NCBI GenBank assembly: GCA_963811775.1
Contig: CAWESO010000017.1
Coordinates: 62,001 to 126,000, forward strand
DNA: 64,000 nt
Direction of reading: 5' to 3'
Origin: Chersky-840 sp963811775
Lineage (GTDB): Bacteria > Actinomycetota > Acidimicrobiia > Acidimicrobiales > UBA8190
Position numbers and translations under genes: made by a program. Of this stretch, positions 8,092 to 19,691 are shown in pieces. Below the pieces are notes generated by a model. That model saw only the letters and a list, made by a program, of their open reading frames with translations, ran no database searches and was not told the origin of the DNA. Position 1 is the first letter of the stretch. The number at the start of each line of letters is the position of its first letter.

Positions 8092-9007
8092 GTGCACCCC
8101 GTCGAGGTCAAGCGCCGGATGGGCGAGTCCGACATCGCCGAGGTGTCGCAGCTCCTGCACCAGGCTCTCGTGGCCGACGGGCACTACCCGCTGGGCGAGC
8201 ACAAATGGCTCGACCTCGTCCACGGAGGCCGACAGGGGTTCGCGGGCTTCGTGGCCCGGGAGCCGTCCAACGGGCCCCTGGTGGGATACGCGGCAATTGA
8301 GCAGTGGCCACAACACCTGGGGCGTGGAGGTCGTGATCCGCCCCGACCACCGCAAGCCCGACGACGAGGTCGGCATCAGCCTGCTCTCGGCCGCGCTGCG
8401 CGAGGTCGCGACCGAAGGCGGAGGGCACGTGCACCTGTGGGTGCCCAAGCCCACCCCCCACACCGACGCCATGGCCGAGCGCTGTGGACTGAGCAGGGGG
8501 CGAGACCTCTACCAGATGCGCCGGCCGCTCCCGGTCCCCGACGCGCACACGCGCATCACCACGCGACCGTTTCGACCCGGCGCCGACGAACAGGCCTGGC
8601 TCAAGGTCAACAACCGCGCCTTCGCCGCGCATCCCGAGCAAGGGGGCTGGGACCTCGACACCATCCGCGAGCGCGAGGCCGAGGCCTGGTTCGACCCCGA
8701 GGGTTTCCGCCTGCACGAGCGGGACGGGCGGCTGGCGGCGTCGTGCTGGACGAAGGTGCACCACGACACCGAGCCCCCGCTCGGGGAGATCTACGTGATC
8801 TCGGTGGACCCCGACTTCCAGGGCCTCGGCCTCGGCCGTGACATGGTCCTGGCGGGGCTCGACCACCTGTCGTCACGAGGCATCACGGTGGGCATGTTGT
8901 ACGTCGACGCTGACAACACCGCGGCGGTCCACCTCTACCGGGACCTCGGGTTCGAGACCGACCACACCGACCGGGCCTACGTGGCCGACGTGGCCCCGTC
9001 GACCTGA
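8092..9007 (+). CDS. mshD: Mycothiol synthase MshD, with an apparent frameshift
   Basis: MshD acetylates Cys-GlcN-Ins with acetyl-CoA, the last step of mycothiol synthesis. It has two GNAT domains. The second is complete: FRPGADEQAWLKVNNRAF, HPEQGGWDL, WFDPEGF, WTKVHHD, the acetyl-CoA loop DFQGLGLGRDM, and MLYVDADNTAAVHLYRDLGF, all typical of MshD. The first GNAT domain starts in one frame (8092 to about 8304) and continues in the next (WGVEVVIRPDHRKP). Deleting one base near 8305 gives about 304 residues, the normal size. The leaderless start at 8092 is well supported. Confidence 0.9.
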
Positions 9008-9256
9008 TCTTCATCCCCTGTGCAGGTCACCGTTGTCTCGGTGATCAGAGTGGAGTCGCCAGTTACCCTTTCTTCGCCCGACGACAAGGGGCGCGCCCTG
9101 GGCCGGTGGTGACACCGCTGATTCGGACCGTCACTCTGTGAGGTTCATCAATCTTGGGGATGCAGGCGCACCGACCAGGTGGTGCCATTGCTGTCAGACT
9201 CGCCCGTCGTCGACTGAGGGGCCCGAACTCCCAGCTGGCGGGCAGAGGGGGTCACC

Positions 9257-12200
9257 GTGGCACGCTTCCAACACGTCGCCCACCGGCTGAGCATCGTCGG
9301 CGCGCTCGCACTGCTTATCGGATCATCATTAGTAGCCGGCGTCATTACGCAGGCGCTCACGACCTCGGCCTTCGCCGACACCGCCCCCTACGAGACGTTC
9401 TGCGCGACCTCGCCGGCCGGGAACGTCGTCCTCAACGACGTCGTCGTGACCGGCGCCCTCTCCCCGGCGAGCCCCACGCCCGGTCAGCAGTTCGACGTCA
9501 CCGGTGTCCAAGTGAAAGAGCAGCTCCCCGCGGCGGTGGTGCAGAGCGCGGAGGCCACGGGCCTCACCTCGCTCAGCGGCACGCTGACGACGACGATCGA
9601 CGCCACGGGGGCGACGCCCGCGTCGATCACCACGGGGACGATGTCGTTCGACGTCCCGCTCCCGAATCCGGTTCCCTCCGACGGTGTCGCCCTCGTCGTG
9701 CCGTCGACACCGGCGACGGTCGGGCCGTTCACGGCTACGAGCGCCGACATCAGCGTGACCGAATCCCCGGTGTCGAACACCACCGACATCGACGGGGACG
9801 GCATCGGCGAGATCACCCTGAGCTGCTCGGACTACCCGAACGACACGCTGCCGTCGGGCTTCACCAACAGCTCACCTCCGGGCCTGCCCATCTCGCCGGT
9901 CATCGCCACCGCGGGCCAGGCCAGCCCGCCCCCGGCACCCCCCGCCCTGACCGGGCCCTATGAGCTGTACTGCCCGCACACCCCGGTGGGAGACCTCGTC
10001 CTCAACGACGTCGTCACCACCGCTTCGGTCTCGGCCCAGAACCTCTCCGCCGGCCAGCAGTTCAGCGTCACGGGCTACCAGACCCACATCCCCCTTCCCG
10101 CCGGGCTCGTGTCCGCCGCCAGCGGGCTGGGCAACGACAGCTTCAACGGCCTGGCCGCCAGCGCCGTCGACGCCTACGGAGCGTCGCCGGACCAGGCGTC
10201 GACGGGGTCGATGCCCTTCGACGTGGCCATCCCCGCCACGATCCCGGCCACGGGCCTCGGCGTCGACTTCCCGACGACCCCGATCACGGTGGGGTCCTTC
10301 ACGGCGTCGGGCGGCCCCATCACCATCGCCGAGGACTCGTCGACACATGTGGTGGCGGCCCTGTCGAGCAAGGCCTTCACCATGTCGTGCACGGCCTACC
10401 CCAACGACAGCGAGCCCACCTCGGGTTCGACCGGCACCCCGCCCACGGCGCCGCCGATCCGGCCGGTGATCGCCACGGCCACCGCCTCGGGGTCCATACC
10501 GACCACCACCTTGCCCCCGACCAACGTGCAGCCGGGCTCGCAAGCGGGACCGTACGAGCTGTACTGCCCGGGCAGCCCGGTGGGCAACCTGGTGCTCAAC
10601 GACACCACCACCACGGCGCTGATCTCGCCGTCGAGCTTGACCCAGGGCCAGCAATTCACCCTCGGAAACCTGCAGACGCAGTTCTCGATCCCCCAGGCCG
10701 TGGCCCAGCAGGCCGAAGCGCTCGGGCTCACGCAGATCACGGGGAGCGAGACCATGTTCATGGACACCACCGGCGTGTCCGATGACGGCGGTGGTGGCGT
10801 GACGGTCCTCGAAGAGGGGTCGGCATCGAGCGTGGCGGTGGCCCAGAGCGAGGCCACCACCGCCACCACCTTCGTCGGCACCGACCCGATCAGCGAGCCC
10901 GGCCCCATCGAGCAGTTGCCCGAGCCCTTCCCGGGCGGGTTCACCCAGGTCTTCGACATGCCCTTCAACGTCACCCTGCCCAACCCCGTCCCCGCCACCG
11001 GCGTCCAATTCGAGGCCACCGAGCCGCCATTCGAGTCGGCGTCGTTCACCGCCGCGGGCGGGCCCATCGAGTTCGACCTCAACCAGATCAACCTGAACGT
11101 CACCGAGTTCGGGGACAGCTTCGGCCTGTTCTGCTCCACCTACCCCAACAACACCCAGCCCACCGGGCTGAGCGCCACGGCCCCGACGGTCTCGACCATC
11201 GAACCCGTGATCGCCACGGGGAGCGCCACGATCACGCCCCCGCCACCCATCGGCCCCGGAGGTGTTGGGCCCTACGAGCTGTACTGCCCGGGCACGCCCG
11301 TGGGCAACATCACGCTCAACGACGTGACCACCACGGCCACCCTGTCCCCACCGGACCCCTCGCCCGGCCAGCAATTCAACGTCACCGGCTACCAGGCGCA
11401 GGTCCCGCTGCCGGCGTCGATCGCCTCGGCCGCGCAGGCGCTCGGGAACACGTCGATCTCGGGGACGGCCACGGCCACCGCCGATGCCTTGGGGGCGACC
11501 CCGGCGTCGATCGCCAGTGGCCCGTTGAGCTTCGACACCCCGCTGCCGAGCCCCATACCGGCGTCGGGCGTCACCCTGACGGTGCCCATGGCGCCGGGAA
11601 CGATCGGCCCCTTCACGGCGACGAGCAGCTCGATCGCCATCGCCCAGAACGCGCACATCAGCCTGTCGTTGGAGATCTCGGGCAGCAGTCTCGACCTCGA
11701 CTGCACCGCCTATCCCGACAACAGCTCCCCGACCGGCATCGAGTTCAGCCCTCCCGCCACGTCACCCATCTCGCCGGTGATCGTCACGGTCGGAAACCCG
11801 GTGATCCCGACGGGCCCGACGGGCCCCGGCTCGCCCACCGGACCGGGCCCGTACGAGCTGTACTGCCCGGGCACCCCGGTCGGCAACATCGCCCTCAACA
11901 ACGTCGTCACCCAAGGGACGATCACCCCGTCGTCGCCGGCAACGGGTGACACCTTCAACCTGACGGGCTTCACGACGTCGGTGGCGCTGCCCAGCTCGAT
12001 CGTGGCGGCCGCGGCCGCGCTCGGGAACTCGGCCATCACCGGGTCGGCCTCGACCAAGGTCGACGCCATCGGCGCGAGCCCGGCCGCGCTCACCAGCGGG
12101 AGCCTGGCCATCGACGCCCCCATCCCGTCACCGGTCCCGGCCAGCGGCCTCACCCTGCAGCTGCCCTCCCCGGCCGAGACCGTCGGCCCCTTCACCGCCA

Positions 12201-13350
12201 CGGGGGGCGCCATCACCCTCACCATGGACCCGGTCATCTCGCTGGTCCTCATGGTCTCGGGCAGCTCCCTCACGCTCACGTGCACGCCGTACCCGAACAA
12301 CAGCGCCCCCTCGGGCATCGTGTCGACGAGGCCGAGCGGGACGCCGATCGCGCCCGTCATCGCCACGACGTCGACCGGAGGGACCGGCCCGATCCCGCCC
12401 CCCACGCTCGGCACGGTGCCGGAGACGATCCCGCCCGTCACGGGCATCACTCCCCCGACGGCGCCGCTGACCATTCCGCCCCCCGCGAGCACGACGCTCC
12501 CGCCGACCCCCGATGAAACCGCGATCACCCAGGCCTTCCAGACGCTGTTCGACGCCAGCTCCACCTTGGCGCAGCGGGTGGGCGCCATCGAAGACGGCAG
12601 CGCGATCGAGGCCACCATGGCCACGGCCTTCTCGTCGGCGCTGAACACGACCACGGGGGCGAGCATCGATGCCGTCACCTTCCCCGACGCCACAGGGTGC
12701 ACGCAGGACGGGCTCACCAGCCCGTGCGCGGCGGTGACCTACGACATCCTCGGCCCGAACGGCAACGCCCTGCTCCCGGACAACCACGGCTTCGCCGTGT
12801 CGGTCGACGGGACGTGGCTCGTCTCCACCACCACGGCGTGCACGCTGCTCGACCTGTTCTTCCAAGCCGAGGGCAAGACCGGCACCCCGCCGGGGTGCCC
12901 CGCCCCCGGGGGCACGCAGACCACCGCCACCACGCCTCCGGCGGCCTCGACCCAGGGCGACGCCGGCTCGAGCACCACCGCGGCCGCCGCGGCCCCGGGC
13001 CCCACCTCCTCGACCCCGACCTCGACCACGTCGTCGACCGGCTCGTCTGCGGGGGCGTCCACGACGGCGACATCGCAGGGTCAGGCGGCGACGCAGGGTC
13101 AGGCGGCGACGCAGGCCACGGCGGGGGGCGGGTCGTCGGGAACAGGCGACCCCGACCCCCCACGGCGTCGAGCCCGGTGGTCCAGGCCAGCTCGGGAGCG
13201 CTGGCCTTCACCGGGCTCGGAGACGTGGCGCAGTGGCTGGCGGTCGTCGGCGGTGCGCTCATGCTCGTGGGCTTCGTGCTCCTCACGATGGCGGACGCGC
13301 CCCGCCGCATCCGCTACCGCCTGGCGCAGCACCGACGGGCGCCGGGATGA
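9257..13350 (+). CDS. Secreted five-repeat surface protein with MTB12-like domain and C-terminal anchor (frameshift near the 3' end)
   Basis: The GTG at 9257 follows a GGGGG Shine-Dalgarno-like run. A signal peptide (hydrophobic residues 12-32, likely cleavage after SAFA) leads into five repeats of about 175-240 residues. They begin at residues 42, 233, 431, 671 and 864. Four start with GPYELYCP and repeat 1 with the variant APYETFCA. Each ends with a second Cys (C-x2-YPN) and a P-ISPVIAT linker, so one disulfide per repeat is plausible. Residues about 1086-1215 (AITQAFQTLFDASS through TWLVS) resemble the MTB12 antigen family. A Ser/Thr/Ala-rich stalk follows, then LAFTG, one membrane helix and an arginine-rich tail, like LPXTG-type anchors. 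The tail is in another frame. One extra C in the C6 run at 13156-13161 restores about 1364 residues. Confidence 0.8.
9380..12370 (+). repeat. Five protein-level repeats inside the surface-protein gene
   Basis: Units begin at 9380, 9953, 10547, 11267 and 11846. The conserved start (YELYCPGTPVGN and LND/LNN), GQQF-x-TGYQ, ALG-x-x-x-GTAT and PFTATSG blocks recur in order. The third unit carries an extra Glu/Ala-rich insertion of about 45 residues. DNA identity is moderate, so the duplications are not very recent. Confidence 0.8.
13075..13110 (+). repeat. 18-bp tandem duplication in the stalk-coding region
   Basis: Two perfect copies of GCAGGGTCAGGCGGCGAC encode QGQAAT twice in the low-complexity stalk of the surface protein. 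Confidence 0.7.
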
Positions 13351-13413
13351 GTCCTGCCATCGCCACGCCGCCCACGACCTGAAGGAATGCCCGGGACGGC
13401 GGTTCCCCGAGCG

Positions 13414-14211
13414 TCAGTGCACGCCCGAGACGCCGACGGCGGCACCGACCCCGAAGGTCACCGCGGCGGGCAACGCCGTCATCACGAGCTGACGGGCTGA
13501 CGACCGCCACCAGCTCCGTCGGGTGAAGGCGGCCAACGCCGCGCCCACCCCCAGCGCCACCGCCGCGCTCAGGGCCACCGACGCCACCACCGCCGCGGTT
13601 CCCCGCGTCACGAACCACGGCAGCAGCGGGACGAGCGCGCCCAGGGCGAAGGTCACGAACGACGACACCGCCGCCTGCAACGGCCGGCCCAGCGCGGCGG
13701 GATTGATGCCCAGCTCCTCGCGGGCGTGGGTCTCGAGGGCCAGTTCGGGCGTCCGCATCATCTCGTCGGCGAGGGTGCGGGCCACGGTGGGGTCGACGCC
13801 GCGGTTCTCGTAGATGCCCACGAGCTCGCGGCGCTCGCCCTCGGGGCGGTGCCGGATCTCGTGGCTCTCCATGGCCAGCTCGCGCTCGAGCAGCTCGCGC
13901 TGGGCCGACATCGACGTCCACTCGCCCGAGGCCATGGAGAACGCGCCGGCGATGAGCAACGCGATCCCGGCCAGGCGCACCACGCTCGGCCCGGCGTCGG
14001 CCCCGGCGATGCCGAGGATGAGCGACACGTTGGTGACGAGGCCGTCGGCCACCCCGAACATCGCGGCGCGCGCCCCGCCGCCTTGCACGTTGCGATGGTG
14101 GTGGTCCCAGTGGTGGGCGTCGCCGGCGCGGCTCGGGTGGGCCGTGGACGCCCGCCGGCCGAACACACGCGACGTCCGGCCCGGATTTTCGACCTCTCGG
14201 GGCGCCGTCAC
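13414..14211 (-). CDS. VIT1/CCC1-family iron/manganese transporter
   Basis: These proteins move Fe2+ or Mn2+ out of the cytoplasm. The first helix region AMFGVADGLVTNVSLILGIAGA and the following GAFSMASGEWTSMSAQRELLERE are typical. The metal-gathering loop is Glu-rich (ERELAMESHEIRHRPEGERREL, ADEMMRTPELALETHAREELG). Three further helices follow. The N-terminus holds a His-rich stretch (HHWDHHHRN) that could bind metal. TAGTCT ends 7 nt before the GTG at 14211 and only 4 nt before an ATG at 14214, so I prefer the GTG. It converges on the surface-protein gene. Confidence 0.88.
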   Translation of the reverse strand: MTAPREVENPGRTSRVFGRRASTAHPSRAGDAHHWDHHHRNVQGGGARAAMFGVADGLVTNVSLILGIAGADAGPSVVRLAGIALLIAGAFSMASGEWTSMSAQRELLERELAMESHEIRHRPEGERRELVGIYENRGVDPTVARTLADEMMRTPELALETHAREELGINPAALGRPLQAAVSSFVTFALGALVPLLPWFVTRGTAAVVASVALSAAVALGVGAALAAFTRRSWWRSSARQLVMTALPAAVTFGVGAAVGVSGVH

Positions 14212-14218
14212 CATCCCG

Positions 14219-14224
14219 AGACTA
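14219..14224 (-). promoter_or_regulatory. -10 element of the VIT1-family gene
   Basis: TAGTCT ends 7 nt before the GTG at 14211, consistent with a leaderless transcript. Confidence 0.4.
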
Positions 14225-14261
14225 CCGAGCGGCCCGAGGTCAGGCGGCCATCCGGACCTGC

Positions 14262-14267
14262 AAGAAT
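14262..14267 (+). promoter_or_regulatory. Possible -10 element of the small membrane-protein gene
   Basis: AAGAAT ends 7 nt before the ATG at 14275. The surrounding sequence GACCTGCAAGAATGGCCC is nearly the same as at 21700, also just before a membrane-protein start. Confidence 0.35.
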
Positions 14268-14274
14268 GGCCCCC

Positions 14275-14622
14275 ATGGCCGAGCCCCGCCGCTGGTTCGA
14301 CCCGTCACAGCCCCAGACGCTGCAAGGGGCCGTGATGCTCTGCTACGTCACCTCCGCGTTGAGCCTGGTGTGGATCCTGTTCGGGGCCTACCCGCTCATC
14401 GTCTCGCTCGGCCTCGGCGTGGCCGGCTACGGCGTGGCCAACGAGCTGCGCTGGGGCTACTGGCTCGGCGTGGTGCTCGCCGGGCTGTCGGCCCTGACGC
14501 TGCTGCTCTTCGTCTTCTCCGGCGCCTACGGCGTCGTGCTGAACCTGGCCTTCATGGTGGTGCTGGTGGCGCTGTTCCTCCATCCCCAGAGCCGCGCCTA
14601 CCAACGGATCTGGTTCAAGTAA
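14275..14622 (+). CDS. Small integral membrane protein, unknown function
   Basis: A 115-residue protein with four hydrophobic stretches (about residues 17-36, 37-52, 58-78, 80-98), ending in QSRAYQRIWFK. The N-terminus (PRRWFDPSQPQTLQGAVMLCY) is soluble and proline-rich. It resembles small uncharacterised actinobacterial membrane proteins, but I cannot name a family. An ATG at 14266 is in frame three codons earlier; the -10-like hexamer favours 14275. It is divergent from the VIT1-family gene and upstream of the MaoC gene. Confidence 0.7.
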   Translation: MAEPRRWFDPSQPQTLQGAVMLCYVTSALSLVWILFGAYPLIVSLGLGVAGYGVANELRWGYWLGVVLAGLSALTLLLFVFSGAYGVVLNLAFMVVLVALFLHPQSRAYQRIWFK

Positions 14623-14665
14623 CGGGCGGGACAGCGCCGCACCGGGCCGGGCCGGACCGGCGACG

Positions 14666-14671
14666 TAGTGT
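14666..14671 (+). promoter_or_regulatory. -10 element of the MaoC gene (leaderless)
   Basis: TAGTGT ends 7 nt before the ATG at 14679. Confidence 0.45.
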
Positions 14672-14678
14672 CGTGTCC

Positions 14679-15137
14679 ATGACGACGATCGTTTCCACCA
14701 TCGAAGAGCTCAACGCGCTGCCGGGCAAAGACCTCGGATGGTCCGACTGGCACGTGATCGACCAGGACCAGATCAACCTCTTCGCCGATGCCACCGGCGA
14801 CCACCAGTGGATCCACGTCGACCCCGAGCGCGCCGCGGCGGGGCCCTTCGGCGCCACCATCGCGCACGGGTACCTGACCCTGTCGATCATCCCCGCCATC
14901 CTCCACGAGGTCATCCGGGTGGAGGGCTTCAAGTTCGGCGTCAACTACGGGTGCAACAAGGTCCGCTTCCCCTCGCCGGTGGAGGTGGGGTCGAAGCTGC
15001 GCCTCGGCGCGACGGTGGGATCGGTCGAGGCCGTCGGCGACAACGGGGCGCAGGTGGTCCTCGACATCACCATCGAGACCGAGGGCTCGGACAAGCCGTC
15101 GTGCGTGGCCCAGGTGGTCTACCGCTACACCTGGTGA
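14679..15137 (+). CDS. MaoC-like (R)-enoyl-CoA hydratase
   Basis: A hot-dog-fold hydratase of 152 residues that adds water to enoyl-CoA or a related thioester. The hydratase-2 motif is clear: FADATGDHQWIHVD followed by ERAAAGPFGATIAHGYLTLS, holding the catalytic Asp and His. The middle NYGCNKVRFPSPVEVGSKLR and the closing CVAQVVYRYTW match short single-domain MaoC proteins. It converges on an acyl-CoA dehydrogenase with 16 bases between, so a shared role in fatty-acid or steroid breakdown is possible. The exact substrate is unknown. Confidence 0.9.
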   Translation: MTTIVSTIEELNALPGKDLGWSDWHVIDQDQINLFADATGDHQWIHVDPERAAAGPFGATIAHGYLTLSIIPAILHEVIRVEGFKFGVNYGCNKVRFPSPVEVGSKLRLGATVGSVEAVGDNGAQVVLDITIETEGSDKPSCVAQVVYRYTW

Positions 15138-15153
15138 GAGCCCGGCGCCCGAG

Positions 15154-16380
15154 CTACAGGGGGAGGTCCCCGGTGGCCGAACGCGTCGTCCCGTGCTCGT
15201 TGTAGGCGGCGATGACCGACTCGGCCACGCGCCACTTGTGGATCTCGTCGGCACCGTCGGCGAAACGGCTCCAGCGCGCCTGGAGCAACATCTCCGAGAG
15301 GGGCGAGTCCTTGGAGTAGCCGAGCGCGCCGTGGACCTGCACGGCCCGGTCGATCACCCGCCACAGCGTGTTGGCCACGTGGTGCTTGGCCATCGACACC
15401 TCGGTGACGAAGGGCAGGCCGTGCTCGACCCGGTAGGCGGCGTGCAGCACCATCAACTTGGCCTGGTAGAGCTCGATCGCCGACTCGCTGATCAACCACT
15501 GGATGCCCTGTTTCTCCGACAGCAACGACCCGTGGGAATAGCGCTGCGTGGCCCGGGCCACCATGAGGTCGAGGGCGGTCTCGATCTGCCCGAGCCAGCG
15601 CATGCAGTGCGCCAGCCGGGCCGGTCCGAGCCGGTACTGCCCGAGGCGATGGCCCTGACCCCGTTCCCCCAGACGGTTGGCGTCGGGGACCCGGAGGTCG
15701 GTGATGCGGATCTCGCAGTGGTTGTGGCTCCCGGCCATGGTCTCCACGTCCCGCACGATCTCCCACCCCGGAGAGGGCACGTCCACGATGAAGGCCGTGG
15801 TCGCCGCCTGCGGGACCTCGGGGTCGTCCTCGGTGCGGGCCATCAGGATGGCGAAGCGCGCCCCGCGCGCCCCGCTGATGAACCACTTGTGCCCGCTCAC
15901 CACCCACTCGTCGCCGTCGCGCACGGCCCGGGTGCGCATGAGGGTCGGGTCCGATCCCGCCACCTCCGGCTCGGTCATGGCGAAGCACGACCGGACGGTC
16001 CCCTCGCACATGGGAGTCAGATAGCGCGCCTTTTGGTCGTCGGTGCCCCAGTGCATCAACGTGTGCATGTTGCCCTCGTCGGGTGCGTAGCAATTCACGA
16101 CGTACGACGCCCAGCGCGTCTTGGCCAACTCCGCCGACACCGCCGCCAACGCGGTGGGGCCGATCCCCATCCCGCCCCACTCCCTGGGCATGTGCGGCAT
16201 CCACAGCTCGAGCGCACGAGCCCGGGACCGCAGGCGGTCGAGCTCCGCCCGCCAGTCGCCGCGGCCCGATCCCTCGGCCGCGAGGCGCTCCTCGGTGGGA
16301 CGCACGTCCTCGTCGATGAAGCCCCGCATGCGGACGCGGGCCTCCTCCACGTCGGGGGCGAAAGTGAAGTCGATGGCCAT
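15154..16380 (-). CDS. Acyl-CoA dehydrogenase family protein
   Basis: An FAD enzyme of 408 residues that oxidises an acyl-CoA to enoyl-CoA. The N-terminal helical domain runs to about residue 125. The middle beta domain carries CFAMTEPEVAGSDPTLMRT and WVVSGHKWFISGA, typical of the long ACAD10/11-like subfamily. The C-terminal domain has QVHGALGYSKDSPLSEMLLQAR and ADGADEIHKWRVAE. AAGACT ends 7 nt before the ATG at 16380, so it may have its own promoter although it follows the hydrolase on the same strand. Confidence 0.9.
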   Translation of the reverse strand: MAIDFTFAPDVEEARVRMRGFIDEDVRPTEERLAAEGSGRGDWRAELDRLRSRARALELWMPHMPREWGGMGIGPTALAAVSAELAKTRWASYVVNCYAPDEGNMHTLMHWGTDDQKARYLTPMCEGTVRSCFAMTEPEVAGSDPTLMRTRAVRDGDEWVVSGHKWFISGARGARFAILMARTEDDPEVPQAATTAFIVDVPSPGWEIVRDVETMAGSHNHCEIRITDLRVPDANRLGERGQGHRLGQYRLGPARLAHCMRWLGQIETALDLMVARATQRYSHGSLLSEKQGIQWLISESAIELYQAKLMVLHAAYRVEHGLPFVTEVSMAKHHVANTLWRVIDRAVQVHGALGYSKDSPLSEMLLQARWSRFADGADEIHKWRVAESVIAAYNEHGTTRSATGDLPL

Positions 16381-16387
16381 GGCCCGC

Positions 16388-16393
16388 AGTCTT
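16388..16393 (-). promoter_or_regulatory. Possible -10 element of the acyl-CoA dehydrogenase gene
   Basis: AAGACT ends 7 nt before the ATG at 16380. The first base departs from TANNNT, so this is weaker than most. Confidence 0.3.
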
Positions 16394-16422
16394 CCATCTC
16401 GGGGTCCGCGACCCCCGGCGAC

Positions 16423-17245
16423 TCAGGAACCCGGGCCGTGCTCCAAGGGGCCGGACCGGCTGTCGCGGGCGCGTGCCTCCACGCCGCGCACGCGCGCCGC
16501 GACGACGTCGGGCGCGTCCCGGGGGACGAAGTGCCCGGTCCGGGCCACGCTCACGAGCTCGCTGCCGGTGATCGCCGCCGCGATGGACGCCGACACCGAC
16601 GGGGGCACCACCAGGTCCCACGTGCCCGAGATCACCGCCGTCGGCGCCCGCACCGAGCCCAGCGCCGCCTCCACCTCGTCGATCTCGCGCACGAGGGACC
16701 GTTGCTCGGCCAGGAAGCTCTTCCACACCTGCCGGGCCCGCTGCATCGACGAGGCGTCCCGGCGCTCCTCGGGGAGGCTGGCGCGCAGCCACTCGAACGC
16801 GGTGTGGTGCCCGGGCCCGACGAGCTGGCGCACGCGGGGCAGCAACTGCCCGAAGGTGAACAGGCCGGCGGCGCTCAGCATCTCCCCCATCACCGGCGTG
16901 GCCAACAGACGGTCGAGCACGTTCAGGCTGGCGGCCCTCCCGATCGACCCCACGAGCACCAGCCCGGCCACGAGCTCGGGACGGCGCGCCGCGAGCTCGA
17001 TGGCCACACCGCCGCCATAGCTGTGGCCCACCACCGTGACCGGCACCGCGTCGCGCCCGACCACCAGCTCCGCCAGCAGCTCGGCGTTGCCGGCGATGCT
17101 GAGGGTCTCCCCCCCGCTGCGGCCGTACCCGGGACGGTCGACGATGAGGAGACGGTGGTCGCCCAGCTTCTCGGCCACCGGGTCCCAGTCACTGCCGAGC
17201 CCGGGTTGGCCGTGGACGAACAGGACCGGGTGGCCCCGGCCCCGG

Positions 17246-17268
<23 letters not shown>
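16423..17268 (-). CDS. Alpha/beta-hydrolase fold protein
   Basis: A 281-residue hydrolase. It shows the oxyanion segment LFVHGQPGLGSDWDP, VDRPGYGRSGG, the nucleophile elbow GHSYGGG (Ser), an acid at ISGTWDLVVPP, and the catalytic His in ARTGHFVPRDAP. No ATG or GTG lies near the conserved start. I chose the TTG at 17268, which has GGGGAAG 4 nt upstream and overlaps the sensor-kinase stop by 23 nt, suggesting coupling. Longer in-frame readings only retranslate the kinase gene. The substrate is unknown. Confidence 0.8.
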
Positions 17269-18904
<1,636 letters not shown>

Positions 18905-18947
18905 CTAGGGCCCGTCACCGTGTCGGGCCGCGGCGTGCCGCACGCCG

Positions 18948-19643
18948 CTATTCCTTGTCGCGCGGCAGGCGGAGGCTGTACCCGACCCCGCGGATGGTGT
19001 GGATCAGCGGCGGGTCGACGCGGTCGACCTTCTTGCGCAGGTAGCTGATGTAGGTCTCGACGATGTTGGGGTCGCCGTCGAAGTCGTAGTGCCACACGTG
19101 ATCGAGGATCTCGCTCTTGGACAGAACCCGGCGAGCGTTCTCGAGCATGTACCGCAACAGGTTGAACTCCGTGGCCGTCAATTCGATGAGCAAGCCCTGG
19201 CGCCACACCTCGTGGGTCTCGTCGTCCATCTCGAGGTCCGAGAACGAGAGCTTGTCGTTGGCGCGCGAGGGAACGGTGCGCCGCAGCACGGCGTGGATGC
19301 GGGCCACGAGCTCGTCCAGACTGAAGGGCTTGGTGACGTAGTCGTCGCCGCCGGCGGTCAGTCCCCCCACCTTGTCCTCGGTGGCGTCGCGGGCCGTGAG
19401 GAACAGCACCGGTGTGCGGTTCCCCTGGGCCCGCATGCGCCGGCACACCTCGGTCCCGTCCACGTCGGGGAGCATGACGTCGAGGAGGACGAGGTCGTGG
19501 CGCCCCCGTTCGGCCAGGCTGATGGCGTCCCCGCCGGTGGAGGCGGTCTCGACGGCGAAGCCCTCGAAGCGCAGCGCCGCGCCCAGCAGGTCGGTGATGT
19601 ACGGCTCGTCGTCGACCACCAGGATCCGGGTCAGCGTGCTCAC
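18948..19643 (-). CDS. OmpR/PhoB-family response regulator
   Basis: A 231-residue DNA-binding regulator. The receiver domain has the acidic pair in VVDDEPYITD, the phospho-acceptor Asp in LVLLDVMLPD and Lys in DDYVTKPFSLDEL. The winged-helix domain has LTATEFNLLRYMLENARRVLSKSEILDHVW and VETYISYLRKKVD, then IHTIRGVGYSLR. GTG at 19643 has GAACAT ending 6 nt before it. It starts an operon with the kinase, the hydrolase and perhaps the acyl-CoA dehydrogenase. Confidence 0.95.
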   Translation of the reverse strand: MSTLTRILVVDDEPYITDLLGAALRFEGFAVETASTGGDAISLAERGRHDLVLLDVMLPDVDGTEVCRRMRAQGNRTPVLFLTARDATEDKVGGLTAGGDDYVTKPFSLDELVARIHAVLRRTVPSRANDKLSFSDLEMDDETHEVWRQGLLIELTATEFNLLRYMLENARRVLSKSEILDHVWHYDFDGDPNIVETYISYLRKKVDRVDPPLIHTIRGVGYSLRLPRDKE

Positions 19644-19649
19644 CCGTCC

Positions 19650-19655
19650 ATGTTC
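19650..19655 (-). promoter_or_regulatory. -10 element of the two-component operon (leaderless)
   Basis: GAACAT ends 6 nt before the GTG at 19643. It keeps A at position 2 and T at position 6. Confidence 0.4.
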
Positions 19656-19691
19656 TCAGATGGAGTCGCCCGACAGGCGGCCCCCGTCCCG

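Noticed and set aside
9027..9044. TCACCG/CGGTGA hairpin after mshD
   Set aside because: A 6-bp stem with a 6-nt loop and no T-run; likely chance, so not listed as a terminator.
9872..11656. 594-residue minus-strand frame opposite the surface-protein gene
   Set aside because: Arg/Gly-rich and repetitive only because the sense gene is; no start signal or family feature.
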